From NCBI GenBank assembly GCA_947568835.1, contig OX387609.1, forward strand, positions 4,964,001-5,028,000: DNA of 64,000 nucleotides, written 5' to 3'. Numbering within the stretch: position 1 is the first letter of the stretch; the number at the start of each line of letters is the position of its first letter. Positions 36,881 through 50,229 of this stretch are shown here, piece by piece. This DNA is from Protonemura montana. Its lineage: Eukaryota > Arthropoda > Insecta > Plecoptera > Nemouridae. Below the pieces are notes generated by a model. That model saw only the letters and a program-made list of their open reading frames with translations, made no database searches and was not told the DNA's origin. The position numbers were made by a program, and so were the translations under genes.

Positions 36881-39800
36881 TAGGACCAAAGTGAAATAGC
36901 CCTTTGTTGTGATTGGATTAACTTTACCCTTAACCAAGTAGAAAATGAATCAAGTCACTCGAAGTAGATTTGACGAAATCGTGTAGAAAAGGAATTCCCA
37001 TGGAGAGAGAGATGGAACAAATCAAAAACTACACCAAAAGAATTCGACAAAGGAAACGGATAAGGCACAATATCGACCGAAACTTAGGAAAGAACGGATG
37101 TAAAAAAAAAGTAAAACACACACGCGCTCTTCGACTCGCACATCCAGTGCGTCCTGAGCACACAGAATTATGAATGCATTTGAATTCTAAATCAGACTCA
37201 CCATGAAACTGGTGTCCCCCTCTCATATACGGCTATATAACGTTCAGACTTATATATACCTGAACATTGCGCGTGCCATGCCGAAAGGTCGACCTCCGCT
37301 ACATAATTAATTAGCAAAGATCCTCCTCGACGACGACGGCACTAAGTAGCTAGAGCATAGAAACTAAAAAAAAAAATCCGAGTCGAAAACTTTGTTTGAA
37401 ATTCGGGAGGGAGGACAAACTTTTCGGCTGACGATCCTGAATTGAAATTGAACATGTTAGAGTGAATTGTCTTTTAATGTTGCTGGAGCGCTGAACGTTT
37501 CGGAAAGGAAAGTGGGAAGACACTTGTTTGGAAAATTCACAAGTCAAAAGTTTTCACCGATCGAACATCTATGGTGAAATTTTAGTACCATACGTGTTCT
37601 TGCAGGTTGGAAATATAAAGTTCACAAGATAACACGGGGTTGATATGCAAATAAAAATATCTAATTGACAGTGACCATGAGATAAGTCTTTAACCGGCCG
37701 TTATCTTACTAACAAGCTATTGGCCCTTATTTCGCTCTGTTTTTGTGACCGTTAGCAAATAAAAAAAAAAAAAATCCCGCACTAGAAGCATTTCTGGTGT
37801 TATAAAAGACAGCCCATCAGCAGGACGAAGTTCGTTATTTTCAAAGTTGGCAACATAAGAATGTGGTCAAAACGAGCTTCTTTAGCAAACAATCAGGGTA
37901 AATTGGGCGCAGGATTTTCCGTTTTGCAGAGGTTGGCAACAACGTCCCCTCCTTGCCACCACGAAAGTGTTTTTGGTCGGGTTGATAAGCCGATCTGCGT
38001 TACTTAGCCGGGAAATGTTGCGGCGGAAAATTGGCAAATAAATGGGGAATTGGACGCTCTTCATATTTTTAGCTGACGATCGCTCGATGGGAAATGCTGG
38101 CCGGAAACTTCAGAGCTCGATGGCGCGATAAGGGGGAAGCGAGACCACAGAATTACGTTGCTAATCGCAAATTGGAAAATGTGTGATATTTGGTATCGGC
38201 CATCGACATGAAAAAAAAATGTAAAATTGGTTGAAAAAATCAATAGAAACCAGAGTTCTGATTTAAAAAATCATACTGAATCATACTGGTAGGCGGGGAA
38301 CTAGTCGCTTTTTTGAAATAATTGCGTTAGCTTCAGAAACAGGCCGTACCACATTCTCTCAAATATCGAACCACACCATTGGCAGGAATTTCTGGGAAAA
38401 TATATTTTTGATTGCGAAAAATTGGGTTAAAATCAGTACTCATTAAGTGTTCTGATTACTTTTCAGTAGCTGGTAAAAAAAACTGGTCAGTCCCTATCTC
38501 AGTTATGATACATACGAACCCACACCCTTCATGAAAGAGAGCGCATGCTATATGTTGCGACTCTCAAATGGTTTCAAGCGGAGGACCGTGGTTCGGTAAG
38601 CAAATTCCTGCCACAGAATCCTCATACTTTTTAATTGCATTCCAATGTTGATAAAGAGCAATTCAATTACATTTCACTTTACCTCTGTAGAAGGCCACAG
38701 TTAAAACGAAAGGTATCAATACTAGTCGCAAGAACCCATAGTAAAGATATCATCAAAATTGTATCGAGTTATTTTTTGTGAGTAGAGAAACACATCTCTG
38801 TAAGTTTCATATATGAATAATGTTGACAGGAAAATTAAATTACATTTTGAGGTTATGAACACCCATTGTTTGAACCCAAGCAATAGAGCCTCGGAATTCA
38901 ACAAGAATTTTAACTAAGCCGACAACGAATTCAAAAGAACCCTGAAAAGGGAATTGTGTGGCAACGTCAACAACAAAATGCCATCCAAGCGGCTGGGCGC
39001 TAAACCACGCGACAGTAAAGAAACATTTTTCAAAAAAATACAGGTAAACTTCACCAGCAGAGCGTAGAATTAATTTCGATTGATGTCTGGACCAGATCCC
39101 GACTAGCGTTACCCGATCCAGACAGTTGAGTGGCAGTCGCATGTTACCGACACGTGTCGCGAACAAAAACACCGACACGTGGCAAGGTTTCCGTCACGTT
39201 GCCACCACTGCTTTTCAAAGCTTTCAATATGTCATCTCCGTTACACCGTTTGCGAGAATGACGCAGAGAGGGCATTTTCCCAGCTTGATTGGCAAAGTTC
39301 AGATTTGAAATTTCACATATTTATACTAAAAACTAAATATTCTGCGGCGACAACAGTGTGGTGGGCACTTCATCACTGTCGTAGCTACTCAAACCACGTG
39401 TTGGACGTATGCAGGTGAAAAGTTATCAGCAGGTTTGTTGTTTTAACTAAATTAATAACTTTATGTATGTGCACCCTCGCATACATGGAATCTATTAAAA
39501 CGTTCATTAGCGAGGACCGCGGCAAATCGAGGGGCAGTTCATTTAATTGGTTGGTATATGTTCATTCTGGTTCGCTGCCTAGGAATAAAACCCACTGTAA
39601 TCATATAAAACGCTATAAAATATTGTAATAGCGAACCGTTTATTGACTGTATCAAGGTTAATTTAGCACGTAATGATAATAATATTGGCAAGTGGCATAG
39701 GGAGTATCACGAAAAGCACTATCGGCAACCTTTAATCAAAATGGCTGACACATTATTACTCTACAATTATATGAATTAATCATTCTGCATCTTTTGGACT

Positions 39801-40101
39801 TCAATTTGACTTCTATACACTCGATATGTTTTGCTGATCCAGCAAAGCTCAATATTTTTGACAGTTTGAAAGGGTAACCTTCTAGACTCAAGTCAAAATT
39901 CAAAAATGTTCAGTATACGGAATTACGAGACAGCTAACCACATACACGCAGACGGTCGTTACTTCCAAATCACCATTTTAAAGGGACCACCAAACGCAAA
40001 GATACTAAACCAAGGAGGCTGCAACATCGTTCTGCTGTTTTGCAGCCCGCAAAGAAGCGGTCAATTGGCCGAAATTCCGCGACCGATTTTGCTCGGAAAA
40101 T
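36881..40101. other. Intronic/intergenic stretch without gene
   Basis: No supported gene. Short A tracts and scattered ORFs under 115 codons only. Confidence 0.4.
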
Positions 40102-40116
40102 AGCACCCCGTGATTA
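40102..40116. repeat. Target-site duplication, left copy
   Basis: AGCACCCCGTGATTA, identical to 40536-40550 and immediately flanking the SINE. Confidence 0.93.
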
Positions 40117-40535
40117 TTATTTGTGGTGTTTTGACGCACTGTTTTGACATCTGGGCATGCGGCACTGGTCTAATGGCGTCGGTGAATGCGTGGATGATGA
40201 TGATGATGAACCTAACCTAGCCTAGAAGGGAGGAGGAAAAACCCGGTGCCGGCACTTAGCCTAATCCTGTCGAAGAGCACTAAAGGGACCACCGGCTTAA
40301 CGCCCCTTCCGAAGGACGGTACAACGCGAACAACAGGATTCCTCCACAAATCCATGCTGCCGAGAGGTTGATAAGCAAGGCGAGTGAAGTTGTTGTACTA
40401 ACTTTCATCCCTCCAACCTCTCTCGCGAACAGAACTGGTCATGGTCACCCATCTAATACCTGACTCAGCACAGTGTTGCTTAACTTCGGTGATCTAATGA
40501 GAGCCGGTGTTTCCAACACGGCAAACCGTTCGGTC
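40117..40535 (-). mobile_element. 5S-headed SINE, complete copy with 15-bp target duplication (copy B)
   Basis: Read on the minus strand it starts GACCGAACGGTTTGCCGTGT. The 5S rRNA-like segment CACCGGCTCTCATTAGATCA, CCGAAGTTAAGCAACACTG and TAGATGGGTGACCATG follows. The unique body and a 3' part with AGGTTAGGTTCATCATCATC, GACGCCATTAGACCAGTGCC and TGTCAAAACAGTGCGTC come next, ending CACCACAAATAA. Flanks 40102-40116 and 40536-40550 are identical 15-mers (AGCACCCCGTGATTA), the hallmark of LINE-mediated target-primed insertion. This defines the element as about 419 bp. The perfect duplication indicates a fairly recent insertion. Confidence 0.95.
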
Positions 40536-40550
40536 AGCACCCCGTGATTA
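40536..40550. repeat. Target-site duplication, right copy
   Basis: AGCACCCCGTGATTA, identical to 40102-40116, directly beyond the 5' (5S) end of the SINE. Confidence 0.93.
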
Positions 40551-43500
40551 GGCTAGTAGTAGTACAGCGCCCAGTAGAAGCCAGAAATAAAACTAAACCA
40601 GCAAATTATCGCGATTCTTCCTACCTAAGCTAGCGTCGATGAATGAATATGCAGCCCACACCACCAGACGAGCCATGATCCACTACGCTTATAATTTAAT
40701 GCAACTATTTCATTGTCAAGCTTTCACTGCAAGCCATGCTAGACGCGATCCCACGCCATCATTCTTTCTGTACAGGATCAATGATTGTTTTTGCATCGTA
40801 GGAAGATTGATTGTGTTTTCATAAGCCGGTGGTGGAGTGGTGTTCGACCAGTGGCGTGATTCAATGGGATTCAAGTGTAATGCCAAGTATGATGTCGAAG
40901 ATGAATGGTAGGTATATATATTTTCCCTGTGGAGACCGTTATGCCAGTTTGGTTGTGTCAAAGACAAGGGACGCCTGCATATTAAGCAAGTTGTTGATTT
41001 AGTCCTAGACTATGCTCCTGGATGAACTTGAAATGGAGAATCACGGGTTGATAGTTTAGCTCATGTAGTCCTCGTCCAACTTTATATTATAGAAGTCATA
41101 TCGGAAGTGATTTTAAAGAATCGAAGGAATTTCAGTAGAGGAAAAAAAACAACTATCGATACAGATCGGTATGATCACTCTACATAAGATGAATTTTCAC
41201 TTAGTTCCTAAATTGAATTCGAGGTGGCTAAAGAGATCCCTATAGCCAGCTGAAGATAGCGATACAATGTTAACCACTTTATTACCTAAATGAAAAAGGG
41301 CAATGACTAGCTTGCCACAACGCAGAAGCCGCCACTATCAAAAACAAGATAGGAGGAGAAATGTTTGATAGGGTAGTGTATAGTAGAGTTCATTATAATA
41401 ACAAAACTGCTGCGGGCTTTCACGGCCGTATCGAGTTTTTCAATTTAGAATTCAGCGATGAAGATACGCTAGTTGCAACAGAACTTTGTTTTGTTTTAAT
41501 ATCGCGAGACAGAGCGAGTTCTGAAGACTATCGGAAAAACAAAAGGTTATTAGCTAATTCGTAGGGATCGGCGCATGGAAGATTTGGCCCGAGTTTGAAA
41601 TGGACGGTAATCTCAATCTCCAACGAGCAGGCATAACTTTGGAACGAGGTAAGCGAGGATTATTTAAAAAATTGATTTATGTCGATTTCGATTGTATCCC
41701 CAGGTTAGAACTAGCATTTACAATGTCTGACGCACAGCCTCCTTGTTACATTCACCTGTAAAAGCTTGTTCGGCCATTTTAATGGCGATTCAAACCTTGA
41801 AAGCGTGCTAGTGCTATTTATTCAAGTGTGCTATAAACGCACTTAAAGATTTTATCAAACAATTCAATTATATTCTTTAACATCCGGACACGAGCCGCAA
41901 AAAGGTAAATAACACTCAAAATCACACCACAAAATGCGACCAGATAAACACACGCGACAATTTCCTAATAAATGCGTCATATCACATTGTACCTAACGTC
42001 CAAGCAGTGCACATACGCGCGTTGGGTAATTCCTTCACGTGCAAATTTCCGCACAAAAATAATAAAAGCCGAGAGTGCAAACAAGCGAAATTCCACAGAG
42101 CTCTCCATTGTTTCAACACGCCCAAACCCGAAAACAATTCCGATAATGTGAACGAAATAATGCCACACACACATATATCGTGCAAATCCGGCAAAGTCCG
42201 GCAAACAAACCATAGAACGAAGCTTTGATAAGTCCCCCGTGCACAATCTTTAGCGAAACATGCGACAACTAAACTCTGTACGCGGTGAGTTTCAATAGAG
42301 GGCGCGCGCGCGGGGGCAGACTAAACGCATTGTCTTGCAGAACTGTTCCGCTCGGTTTGCTGTATGGCGATAAATCTGCATATCACACAAACACAGAGTC
42401 TGCTAGAGACAAGCTAGAGAGATTGAAAAGCCTAAGTCGACGCTTGTTTCGCTGCCAGAGAAGAAGCAACTACCAGTGCTGTCCATTACACAGTTCTTGA
42501 TCTCGGGTTTACAACATTTACACAATTTTTCAGTTGTCAGTTAGGTTAAAAACGCATAAAAAGCATTTTAATCGAGTTTTTGTTCGTACTCCTAGCTGGG
42601 TTTACATTGCCCGCTAGAAAACTGTCGCTAACTGCAAGGCCAACAAGATGCGTACATTTTCACAACCGGACGTAATCATTGTAAAACTAGCCCTGCATAT
42701 TTCGGTTCAGTTTCCGAGCTGGTTTTACATTTCAGCTAGTTTAAGAATGTATATAGATAGCCACGACAAGCCATTGAACCGAAGTGCTTCACTCTCCGGA
42801 TTTATGTAGATGGCACAAATCTTCTAGACGCTGAAAAACCAGCACAAATGCACTATTTCACGCTATGACGAGAGTGGATTTAAATTTTAGAGAAGCCACC
42901 GTCACTGTAAATTGCTCGTAAGCTACAAAAATGTTTCTCCAATAGAGCATCGACCAAACTATTTAGCTAAGTAGTACATTTTGCTAGCAACGAAACTAGC
43001 TGCGACTCAGGCGTCCCATGAAAACCAGCCACGTATCGCTGTGCATGATGTGGCTCAACGCACGTAGATTGCATAAACACGTATAAACCTAGAACGTGGG
43101 TTCCGATATCATACAGCTAGCACACTTTTTGCATCTCACGGCTAACCAGTTCCGATACAGATTTATTTAGCACAGAAACTGACTGACTTGGTCTATATTA
43201 CCTGTAGCTAATATTTTTTTGTCTTCAACTTCAAGTTAAGCAGGAAATCTTCGTATTAGGTCAGATTCAATGTCAGCTCTTGGCTTATTATTAACAAGAA
43301 GATTGATGCGAGCAGATGTGAGATGTAAATTAGTAATTAACGTGGCCGGTACTTAGAGGGAGCGGAGTTATTATCGATGGTAAACAGTACCTATATATGT
43401 GGATGCATTGTGCAATTGCGATTTGCGGTTTTGAATATCCAATCACTGGATTGTTTTAAATAATTAATAATTAATGCAAATGTCGCATGCGATTAAAACC

Positions 43501-46248
43501 TGTCCACTAATCGAATCTCTGATTACGCCGTTGCGAACCAAAAAATAATTTTGCAAAGTTAATGTCATGACTGGGATAATGGAGTTGGTAAAAAGTTGTC
43601 GGAGAGGCCAACTTTTTGTCAAGAACTTTTAGCGGGGGATAGAACAACAAGTCTAGATAAACCCTTGTGCAAGTTGATAATTGGAATTCTTGGTACATGC
43701 AAAATTTTGTAATGGATCCCATACGCCGGGACGCAACTACAAAAAGGAAAAGGGAAAACTTCGGACAAATTTGCGTTCACGCTTTGCCAGTCATTTAAGT
43801 AACCGAATCCAAAAACATGATCGAGTCGAAACCTAATTAGCAATTTACAGCCACTAGTGGGATGAACGATCTGCGGGGAAAACTTAACAAAACGATCGAT
43901 CCCGATTCGGTTATCGGAATATAATTATTGGGGCATGCGCCTAAAAATCAGGTCTGCACGCAACTTGAAACGCTCTGGAGGCTGGCGAGAACTCGGGTTG
44001 CGTACGCCGGGGTTGGGCAAATCGAATTACGTAATTAAATCAATTAATGTGTTGCCTTCGCTAGACCACTCCCAGCTCACCACACTCACACACAAACAAC
44101 CACCGCAAATCAATGAAAACAAAAAGACATTCAAATTTACAATACTCGGCCTAGAGTGACATTTTGAAACGCTTGGTAGGTCACTCACTATACATGTTTT
44201 GTGGTCGAGTAGTTCGGTGACAAGGGTCTACTATGCAGGTTACCATATGGGTAAACCAACCCCGGCCTTGTAAAAATTCAGCATACATTTTCAAAACTGA
44301 ATATGTTTTACCCAAGAGCATAAAGGTTGATAATTCGTCAAACTACCAATACAGATTGTATTTTCAAATTTTACTGTCTACACTTTTGACAACGTTTAGG
44401 ATATAGGATAAATAAAGTACCTTTGGAACCTTTCGTGAAATGTTTTGGACGTTTTAGAGATGACGAAAAAACCATGTCCACATTGGCAATCCACCAGTTT
44501 CATATTGAGGTATTCACAGATATTTTCAGCAAATGATTTCAAACAAACATGAAGACGACCGTTTGCACTTTCCCGTCCTCCCCCCACCCCCAGCCCACCG
44601 GTCACTAACGTGGCCAATCAACACGAGTCATTACATCAAAAACACTGTTTATGATCGTTAAACAAAGGCAATCGTGTTTACGACACGCCAAATTAATCAA
44701 CGACGTGGACAAGCGTCGTCGATCGTCGTCGTAAAACAAACATGTGCTTTCATTAGAGCCAGCGAGATGAAAAAATTGAGTCGGGCAGGTCCCGACTATT
44801 GGAAATCTATTTGGACGCGAAATTGAAGACGAAATCGACAGATGTGCTCCAAAGAAGATGGTAGTGAAGAAGATTGGACCGTGAAAGATCGGAGCATCGA
44901 GTGCGATCAAAGTGGCAAGAAGTGTCAGAAGACAAAGGTTTAAAGCGATAACTGATTTGAATAAATAGCCCGCAAAAAGGTTTAACACAAAATCCTACTA
45001 CTTTACACCATATTGTATTTGTAAATTATAAATACAAATATGAACCAAAGACAGGGGATTTTAGGTTATACGAGGGGTATCAAATTGACAAAAAGGACAG
45101 TTTCTTTATGAAAACCCGTACGAATAACATCAGAAAATGTTATGGCTTTTAGACTTACGCTACTTTATCCAACTTTATCTTTATCTAGTTAAAAAAAAAA
45201 AAATTTTTACTTGGTTTTGAATGCTCAAGTGTATTTAGTTGTTCTTCATTTAGCATTCAAACCCCAGTTAAAATAGATTTTGTCAACATCAGACAATGTG
45301 TTGGGGGAGAAAGACTTTACATTCGATTTTCCACAAATGTTCAATGTGAATATCTCTCAACGACAACTATTTATAGATACGCAATCATTTTACTCCGATC
45401 CATCACGGTAACTTCTGCGTTCTTTACTAGGTTTACACTACAAGTTAAAATAGCAAATAAATACGAGTGGTAATCAGGTTCCCGAGCACTTTTCACTGCG
45501 TGCCACGCGATTATTCGTACTCCAGCTGATTGCCGAGATGAGTACACTTTCAAAGACTACTCCGAGTCATTATGCAAATTGGAGAGTTGACGAATAAAAT
45601 TAAATGCGATCCGAGAAGGGGGTTGTTTGCAAAGAGCTGGGAGCGAGGGGGGAGGGAGGAGGAGAATTTGGGAGCACGGAAAGATCCCAAGCCCATAGAA
45701 ATGCTAAAATATGAAAATATAAGTAAGAAGACTGCGTTTCAGATTGAGAAGTTTCTGAATTTGTGGGAGAGAAAGAAGTACCAGAAATAAAGTACCAGTA
45801 CCAGAATAGGTGCTAAAATGGTTAAGTGTGCAAAAAGCAAGCTAACCTATAGCTGGAGACCAGCATGGGAAGCTGTGAATGGTATTTAGCAGTTTACTAA
45901 TACCCAACCCTTCTACCTAACTAATACCTAACCCCTCTCCTTCTCAAGAGCGCACTGAGTTTAGATGCGTTGAAGATCTAAAGCTGTCTGGGTGTCAGTG
46001 TAGTGTGAACTACTTACACCGTACTTATATTAAAAAAGAAAACATCTTAGCGAGTAAGATGAACATCACTGGAAGTAATTGAAAAGTGTTCGTGTTAAGA
46101 CCTGTGCTCTTAATATAGTCTTGATTGTTCACAACAGCGATGGGAAACTTAAAATTACTTGTAAATTGCGTTCAGAATTTGAAACATCCCGCGGCTTTCT
46201 TGAAGATGGTACTCTATTTAATAACGGTGTTAACGCTATATTAAACAC
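40551..46248. other. Intronic/intergenic stretch without gene
   Basis: No supported gene. A GC-only run (GCGCGCGCGCGGGGG) lies near 42,302. Homeobox-type ATTA/TAATTA sites are frequent around 43.4-44.1 kb, which is suggestive only. Confidence 0.4.
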
Positions 46249-46294
46249 ACGTTGAGCAACACTGCGCTGAGTCAAGTATTGGATGGGTGACCAC
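46249..46294 (+). mobile_element. Extra 5S rRNA-like head fragment in front of SINE copy C
   Basis: ACGTTGAGCAACACTGCGCT then GAGTCAAGTATTGGATGGGT and GACC: the box A-to-box C part of the SINE head. It lies directly upstream of a second, complete head. Confidence 0.85.
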
Positions 46295-46295
46295 A

Positions 46296-46719
46296 GAACG
46301 GTTTAGCCTGTAGTAAACACTGGTTCTTGTGCATCGCCAGAGTTAAGCAACACTACGTTGGGTTAGGTATTGGATGGGTGACCATAAACGTGACCTGTTC
46401 TCTTCAGAAGAGAGGTTGTAGGGATGAAAGTTAGTTCAACGACTTCGTTCACCATTTTGAACCTTTCGACAGCATGGATTCGTGGAGGAATCCTGTTGTG
46501 CACGTTGTATCGTCCTTCGGAAGGGACGTGAAGCCGGTGGTCCCCTTAAAACTCTTTAACAGGAGTGGCTACGTGCCGGCACCGGGTCTACTCTCCTCTA
46601 TTCTAGGCTAGGATAGGTTTATCACCAACCACTCATTAACCGAGGCCATTAGACTGGTGCCACAGTGTCCGTTTTCAAAACAGTGCATCGTTGAACACCA
46701 CAAATCAATCAATTAATAA
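46296..46719 (+). mobile_element. 5S-headed SINE, full-length (copy C, second head)
   Basis: Starts GAACGGTTTAGCCTGTAGTA, then CACTGGTTCTTGTGCATCGC, CAGAGTTAAGCAACACTACG and TTGGATGGGTGACC. The body contains AGCATGGATTCGTGGAGGAA, CCGTCCTTCGGAAGGGACGT-like sequence and TGCCGGCACCGGGT. The tail has GGCCATTAGACTGGTGCC and CACCACAAATCAATCAATTA. The (AATC)n end matches copy A. With the preceding fragment this makes a double-headed unit. Confidence 0.9.
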
Positions 46720-49282
46720 GTAATATTTTGATCCATGTGGAAAACCCATCCAAAAAAATGTCCTGGCACGATGTTACTCAACTTCGGTGGACGTTTACGC
46801 CAGAAACGACTAGAATCCAAGAATCCCTATTTGAAAAAAAAAACCTACACCGACCAACAATAAACAAGAACTGACATTGCGTGTAAACCGCGAACAAATT
46901 CCTGTTCAGGATGGTCACAAATCCGACGACGCAATTCGAAAATACAGAACACGACGCAGGTTAAAATTAGCCTAGCGTGACCACCTGTTTGATCGAGTCA
47001 AACAAAACGCATTTAAAAGAGAAAATTGATCGAGACACCACGGGGTCGTCACTGGCTGCCGGCCAGGCTCAAGCCCAACAATTTCTTGAGACGTTTCCAC
47101 CAACAGACTCGCGCAGTGGCCTGACATTTCGACAGAGATGACGCGCACGGGGCATAGGGCGCCGGCCGGAAACTGGCGCAAGTTAATAATTTCCGTTAAT
47201 AATTAGTCGATGATTTTCTAGGCAGCGCGGCCCGGCGGCTAATTCGGATCGAATTAGCGAAATCATTTGAATTATTACCGACTCATTTTGGTCGACGCGG
47301 GTTGAGTGAGGTTGGGGGGGGGATCAAATGTTAACATGCAGAGAGTAGTGTACGCCAGAGAGTGGCTAAAGTACGGAAGCCATAAAATAAGGTACTGTAG
47401 GTTAAGAAATTCCTAGGTCAACAACGGGTATGTGCTAATAACAGTATTATTTCCTACTTTGGGATCGGCAGGTAAGTGCAAATGTTGAAATCGATTACAA
47501 TCGTTTCGGAGTGAATTAATCAAAACCTAATATATACAAGACCAAAATCGGAAATGTCACGATTTTTCGGGTGGGTTAGGGTGCAGGGTAGACGGATCGT
47601 ATTTTAACACTGATTCGTGAAATTACGAGTATATAGTTAAGAAGCAGAGAGCGAACCTTAGATGTATTTAGATGCATTTAGGAAGCTTGAACTAGGTAAT
47701 TGTTAAAATTTTATGTGGTTCTTTTGTTATTGGAAAATTGTCAGGAATGCTCTAAACCTTGAAGAAGTAACTAGTACATGTTACGAAACGTCGGGAATTT
47801 TAGTTGTCCTTTACTTAGCATTCAAAACCCATTTCAAATAGTTTTTCTTAAAACTAGTGCTAAGGATGAATCAAGTAGACATGAGTCTAAAAACTATCAC
47901 AGAGAGCGAACCACTTTTTCGATTTTAAAATGGCCGCCAATCGTTGTATATTTCCACTCTCATCGTGGCCGGCGACTCTCGCCAGTGATTGTAGTGGGTG
48001 GCTTATGAAGTATGAGTAGCGAAGGCGTTTCGCCGGTGCCCGGTTCAATTGCTTCTGACTGTAACACTCCTGTCCGACAGGTGCTGACGCTTTTATATCA
48101 ACTCAGCCGCTTGGAAAACATCATTTCAGCGAGCTTTTTTCTATGGTCGGTTACCGAATTTTTGGCAAGGTTTGAATGCATTAAGGATTGCGAAGTGGTG
48201 TGAAATTCGGTCGACGATCGATCGATTGCATTTTAATTGGCGGTAGATTTGGCAATGAGTTTTGTTTGGTTCCTATAGACCGGTCGACGTAGACGTTATC
48301 GAATGTGAAAACTGTAGGTTTATTGATTGGTACAAGTAATTAGGAAAACCTGTGCTGTCAATTTATAAGGAACTTGACTTTTTTTGTTAGGGTGGGTGAG
48401 TCATGGGAGTGGTTATTGACTTTACCGGAAATTTAAAATGAATGAAAACATTGCCTGTATACGTGATTTGTCATTTTCCATTAGAAAATAGAAAATATCA
48501 TTTTTTTAAATCTATAACTTCTCAAATCTTGCATTTATAGACTACGCGTTAAAATTCACTCGATTGAAAGTCAATTTTCTGGTCGAAATCGTTCTTGAAA
48601 CCCGTAAAAAACGAACGCGAACCGAAACTCTAAATCATCCCTCATCCATCAGTCGTCCAATTGCACATCACGGCCTCGCGAAATGACTCACGCTCTCATA
48701 TAGCGTAGATCCCGACCATGCGTAACAAGCATCACTCACTGGTCTAAAAAAAAAAACGACACACAACGTCGCCAACTCAAATTTTCGACCACCCCTGCCC
48801 CGCGCTCGACCAGAATGATTTATACACGCGTGTCATTTTGGCGCACACGGGCCATTTCGCAAACCCATAAAACACGTCTGAGACCCCCGTTCCCCCCACA
48901 CACACACACACACCGTGCGTTCCACAGGTTTACAAAGTGAAACGACTCAGAATACAGCGGTTGTTCCGCGAGTGAAGGAACAGCGAACATTAAAGGGACG
49001 GTTTTAGTGTTTTGGGACGGCAAGAACAAAACGGGTGTGTTGTCATCTCCAATTGAAACTGACCTGGCGTACGTTGTAATAGAAACTAATCCACGACTAA
49101 TTGCGGACACGCGCTTTGGATATCTGCGACGACGTTGGTGACCTATTTCACCCTCAACGTGAGACCGAAAGGCAAATAGCTGCATAGTTCACAATACAAT
49201 CGTCAGCAACTATGGTACGCACTATGGTATGTCTCGAAAACCCAGGTGCGCTAGTTTTTCAAGTGTGGTTTCTACAGTTTAA
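46720..49282. other. Intronic/intergenic stretch without gene
   Basis: No supported gene. A short reverse 5S-like scrap (ATGTTACTCAACTTCGGTGG) lies at about 46,772-46,792. A (CA)n run lies near 48,897. The block at 47.16-47.30 kb combines GC-rich stretches with several TAATTA/ATTA motifs and could be a conserved regulatory element; this was not testable here. Confidence 0.4.
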
Positions 49283-49510
49283 GACATCTTGACAGGTGTC
49301 AACATTTTATTCAGTTTCGACTTGACCATCTCAGCTTTGCTGCCAACAAACACCCATGCCTATCACCACCCCTTCACGTCAGGTAAACACTAGAAATATA
49401 ATCACATTGAAATGCTGACAACGAATCAATTCTGACATCTGACATTTTCCAGAGGGAACTAAAGACATTAGCTAATACTTGAAAAAAGAGTGTTTTGGGG
49501 AGATACTATA
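49283..49510 (+). repeat. Dispersed repeat family R1, copy 4
   Basis: Contains GGTGTCAACATTTTATTCAG, TTTCGACTTGACCATCTCAG, CACCCCTTCACGTCAGGTAA, CACTAGAAATATAATCACAT and ACAACGAATCAATTCTGACA, colinear with the copies at 24.1, 28.1 and 33.3 kb. Confidence 0.78.
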
Positions 49511-50065
49511 CCTTGCGATACTCACAATATCAGTCCTAAACGAAATGTATAGGAATTCAGCATCGTAATTTTTTTTTCAACCGAAAAGCAATTACAAATA
49601 TCTAAACCCGAGGCACCAACATCTTCCCAACATAAACTGTCACAGTAAATTAAACGTCCGTTACGTCTTAGCTTAGTTGGGCGGCCAAAACTGTCGTTAC
49701 TCACAAAATTAACAGCATCAAGTCATCAAGAAACGTTATAACCTCAAAAAACCACACCGATATCAGATTTCAGCGACTAAATTTAACCACCCGACTGTCG
49801 GAAAGTGTCTTCAGCACGCCTTGTCAGTCTTGACAATTTGAACTGCGCGCGCTCGGGTACCAAGATCGGACATGTTGCAGTCTTGACTTGTCGCGAGCAG
49901 CGCATCATTCATTCTCATGCTAAACATGTGCAACCGAAATATCTGGTGACTTCACTAGGTGCTATGGAACGCGGTAGGTGCGTTCTGCTGGCTCATTCTC
50001 GTTGACAAGGAGAGCTTTCGGTCCTGTGGAGCTGGTCAACTGCACGCAAGTTGATTTTTGGGGAT

Positions 50066-50119
50066 TAGCGACGCACTGTTTGCACATCTGGCCATTTGGA
50101 AATGGTTTAATGGCGTCGG

Positions 50120-50190
<71 letters not shown>

Positions 50191-50229
50191 GATGCACCTA
50201 AACTAGCTTAGAAGAGAGGAGGGGAAACG
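50066..50229 (-). mobile_element. 5S-headed SINE, 5'-truncated (copy F) with expanded GAT microsatellite
   Basis: The + strand reads AGCGACGCACTGTTTGCACA and TTTAATGGCGTCGGTG, then the GAT array, then ACCTAAACTAGCTTAGAAGA and GAGGAGGGGAAAC, matching the 3' half of copy B. Where copy B has about five GAT units, this copy has about 22. Confidence 0.85.
50122..50188. repeat. (GAT)22 microsatellite
   Basis: Uninterrupted GAT/ATC trinucleotide run inside SINE copy F. The run of Asp codons in one + frame is not evidence of a gene. Confidence 0.97.

Noticed and set aside
40218..40233. Telomere-like CCTAA repeats (ACCTAACCTAGCC)
   Set aside because: Only two short units, located at a fixed position inside the SINE body in several copies.
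50122..50211. Poly-Asp protein segment
   Set aside because: Purely a (GAT)n microsatellite inside a truncated SINE.
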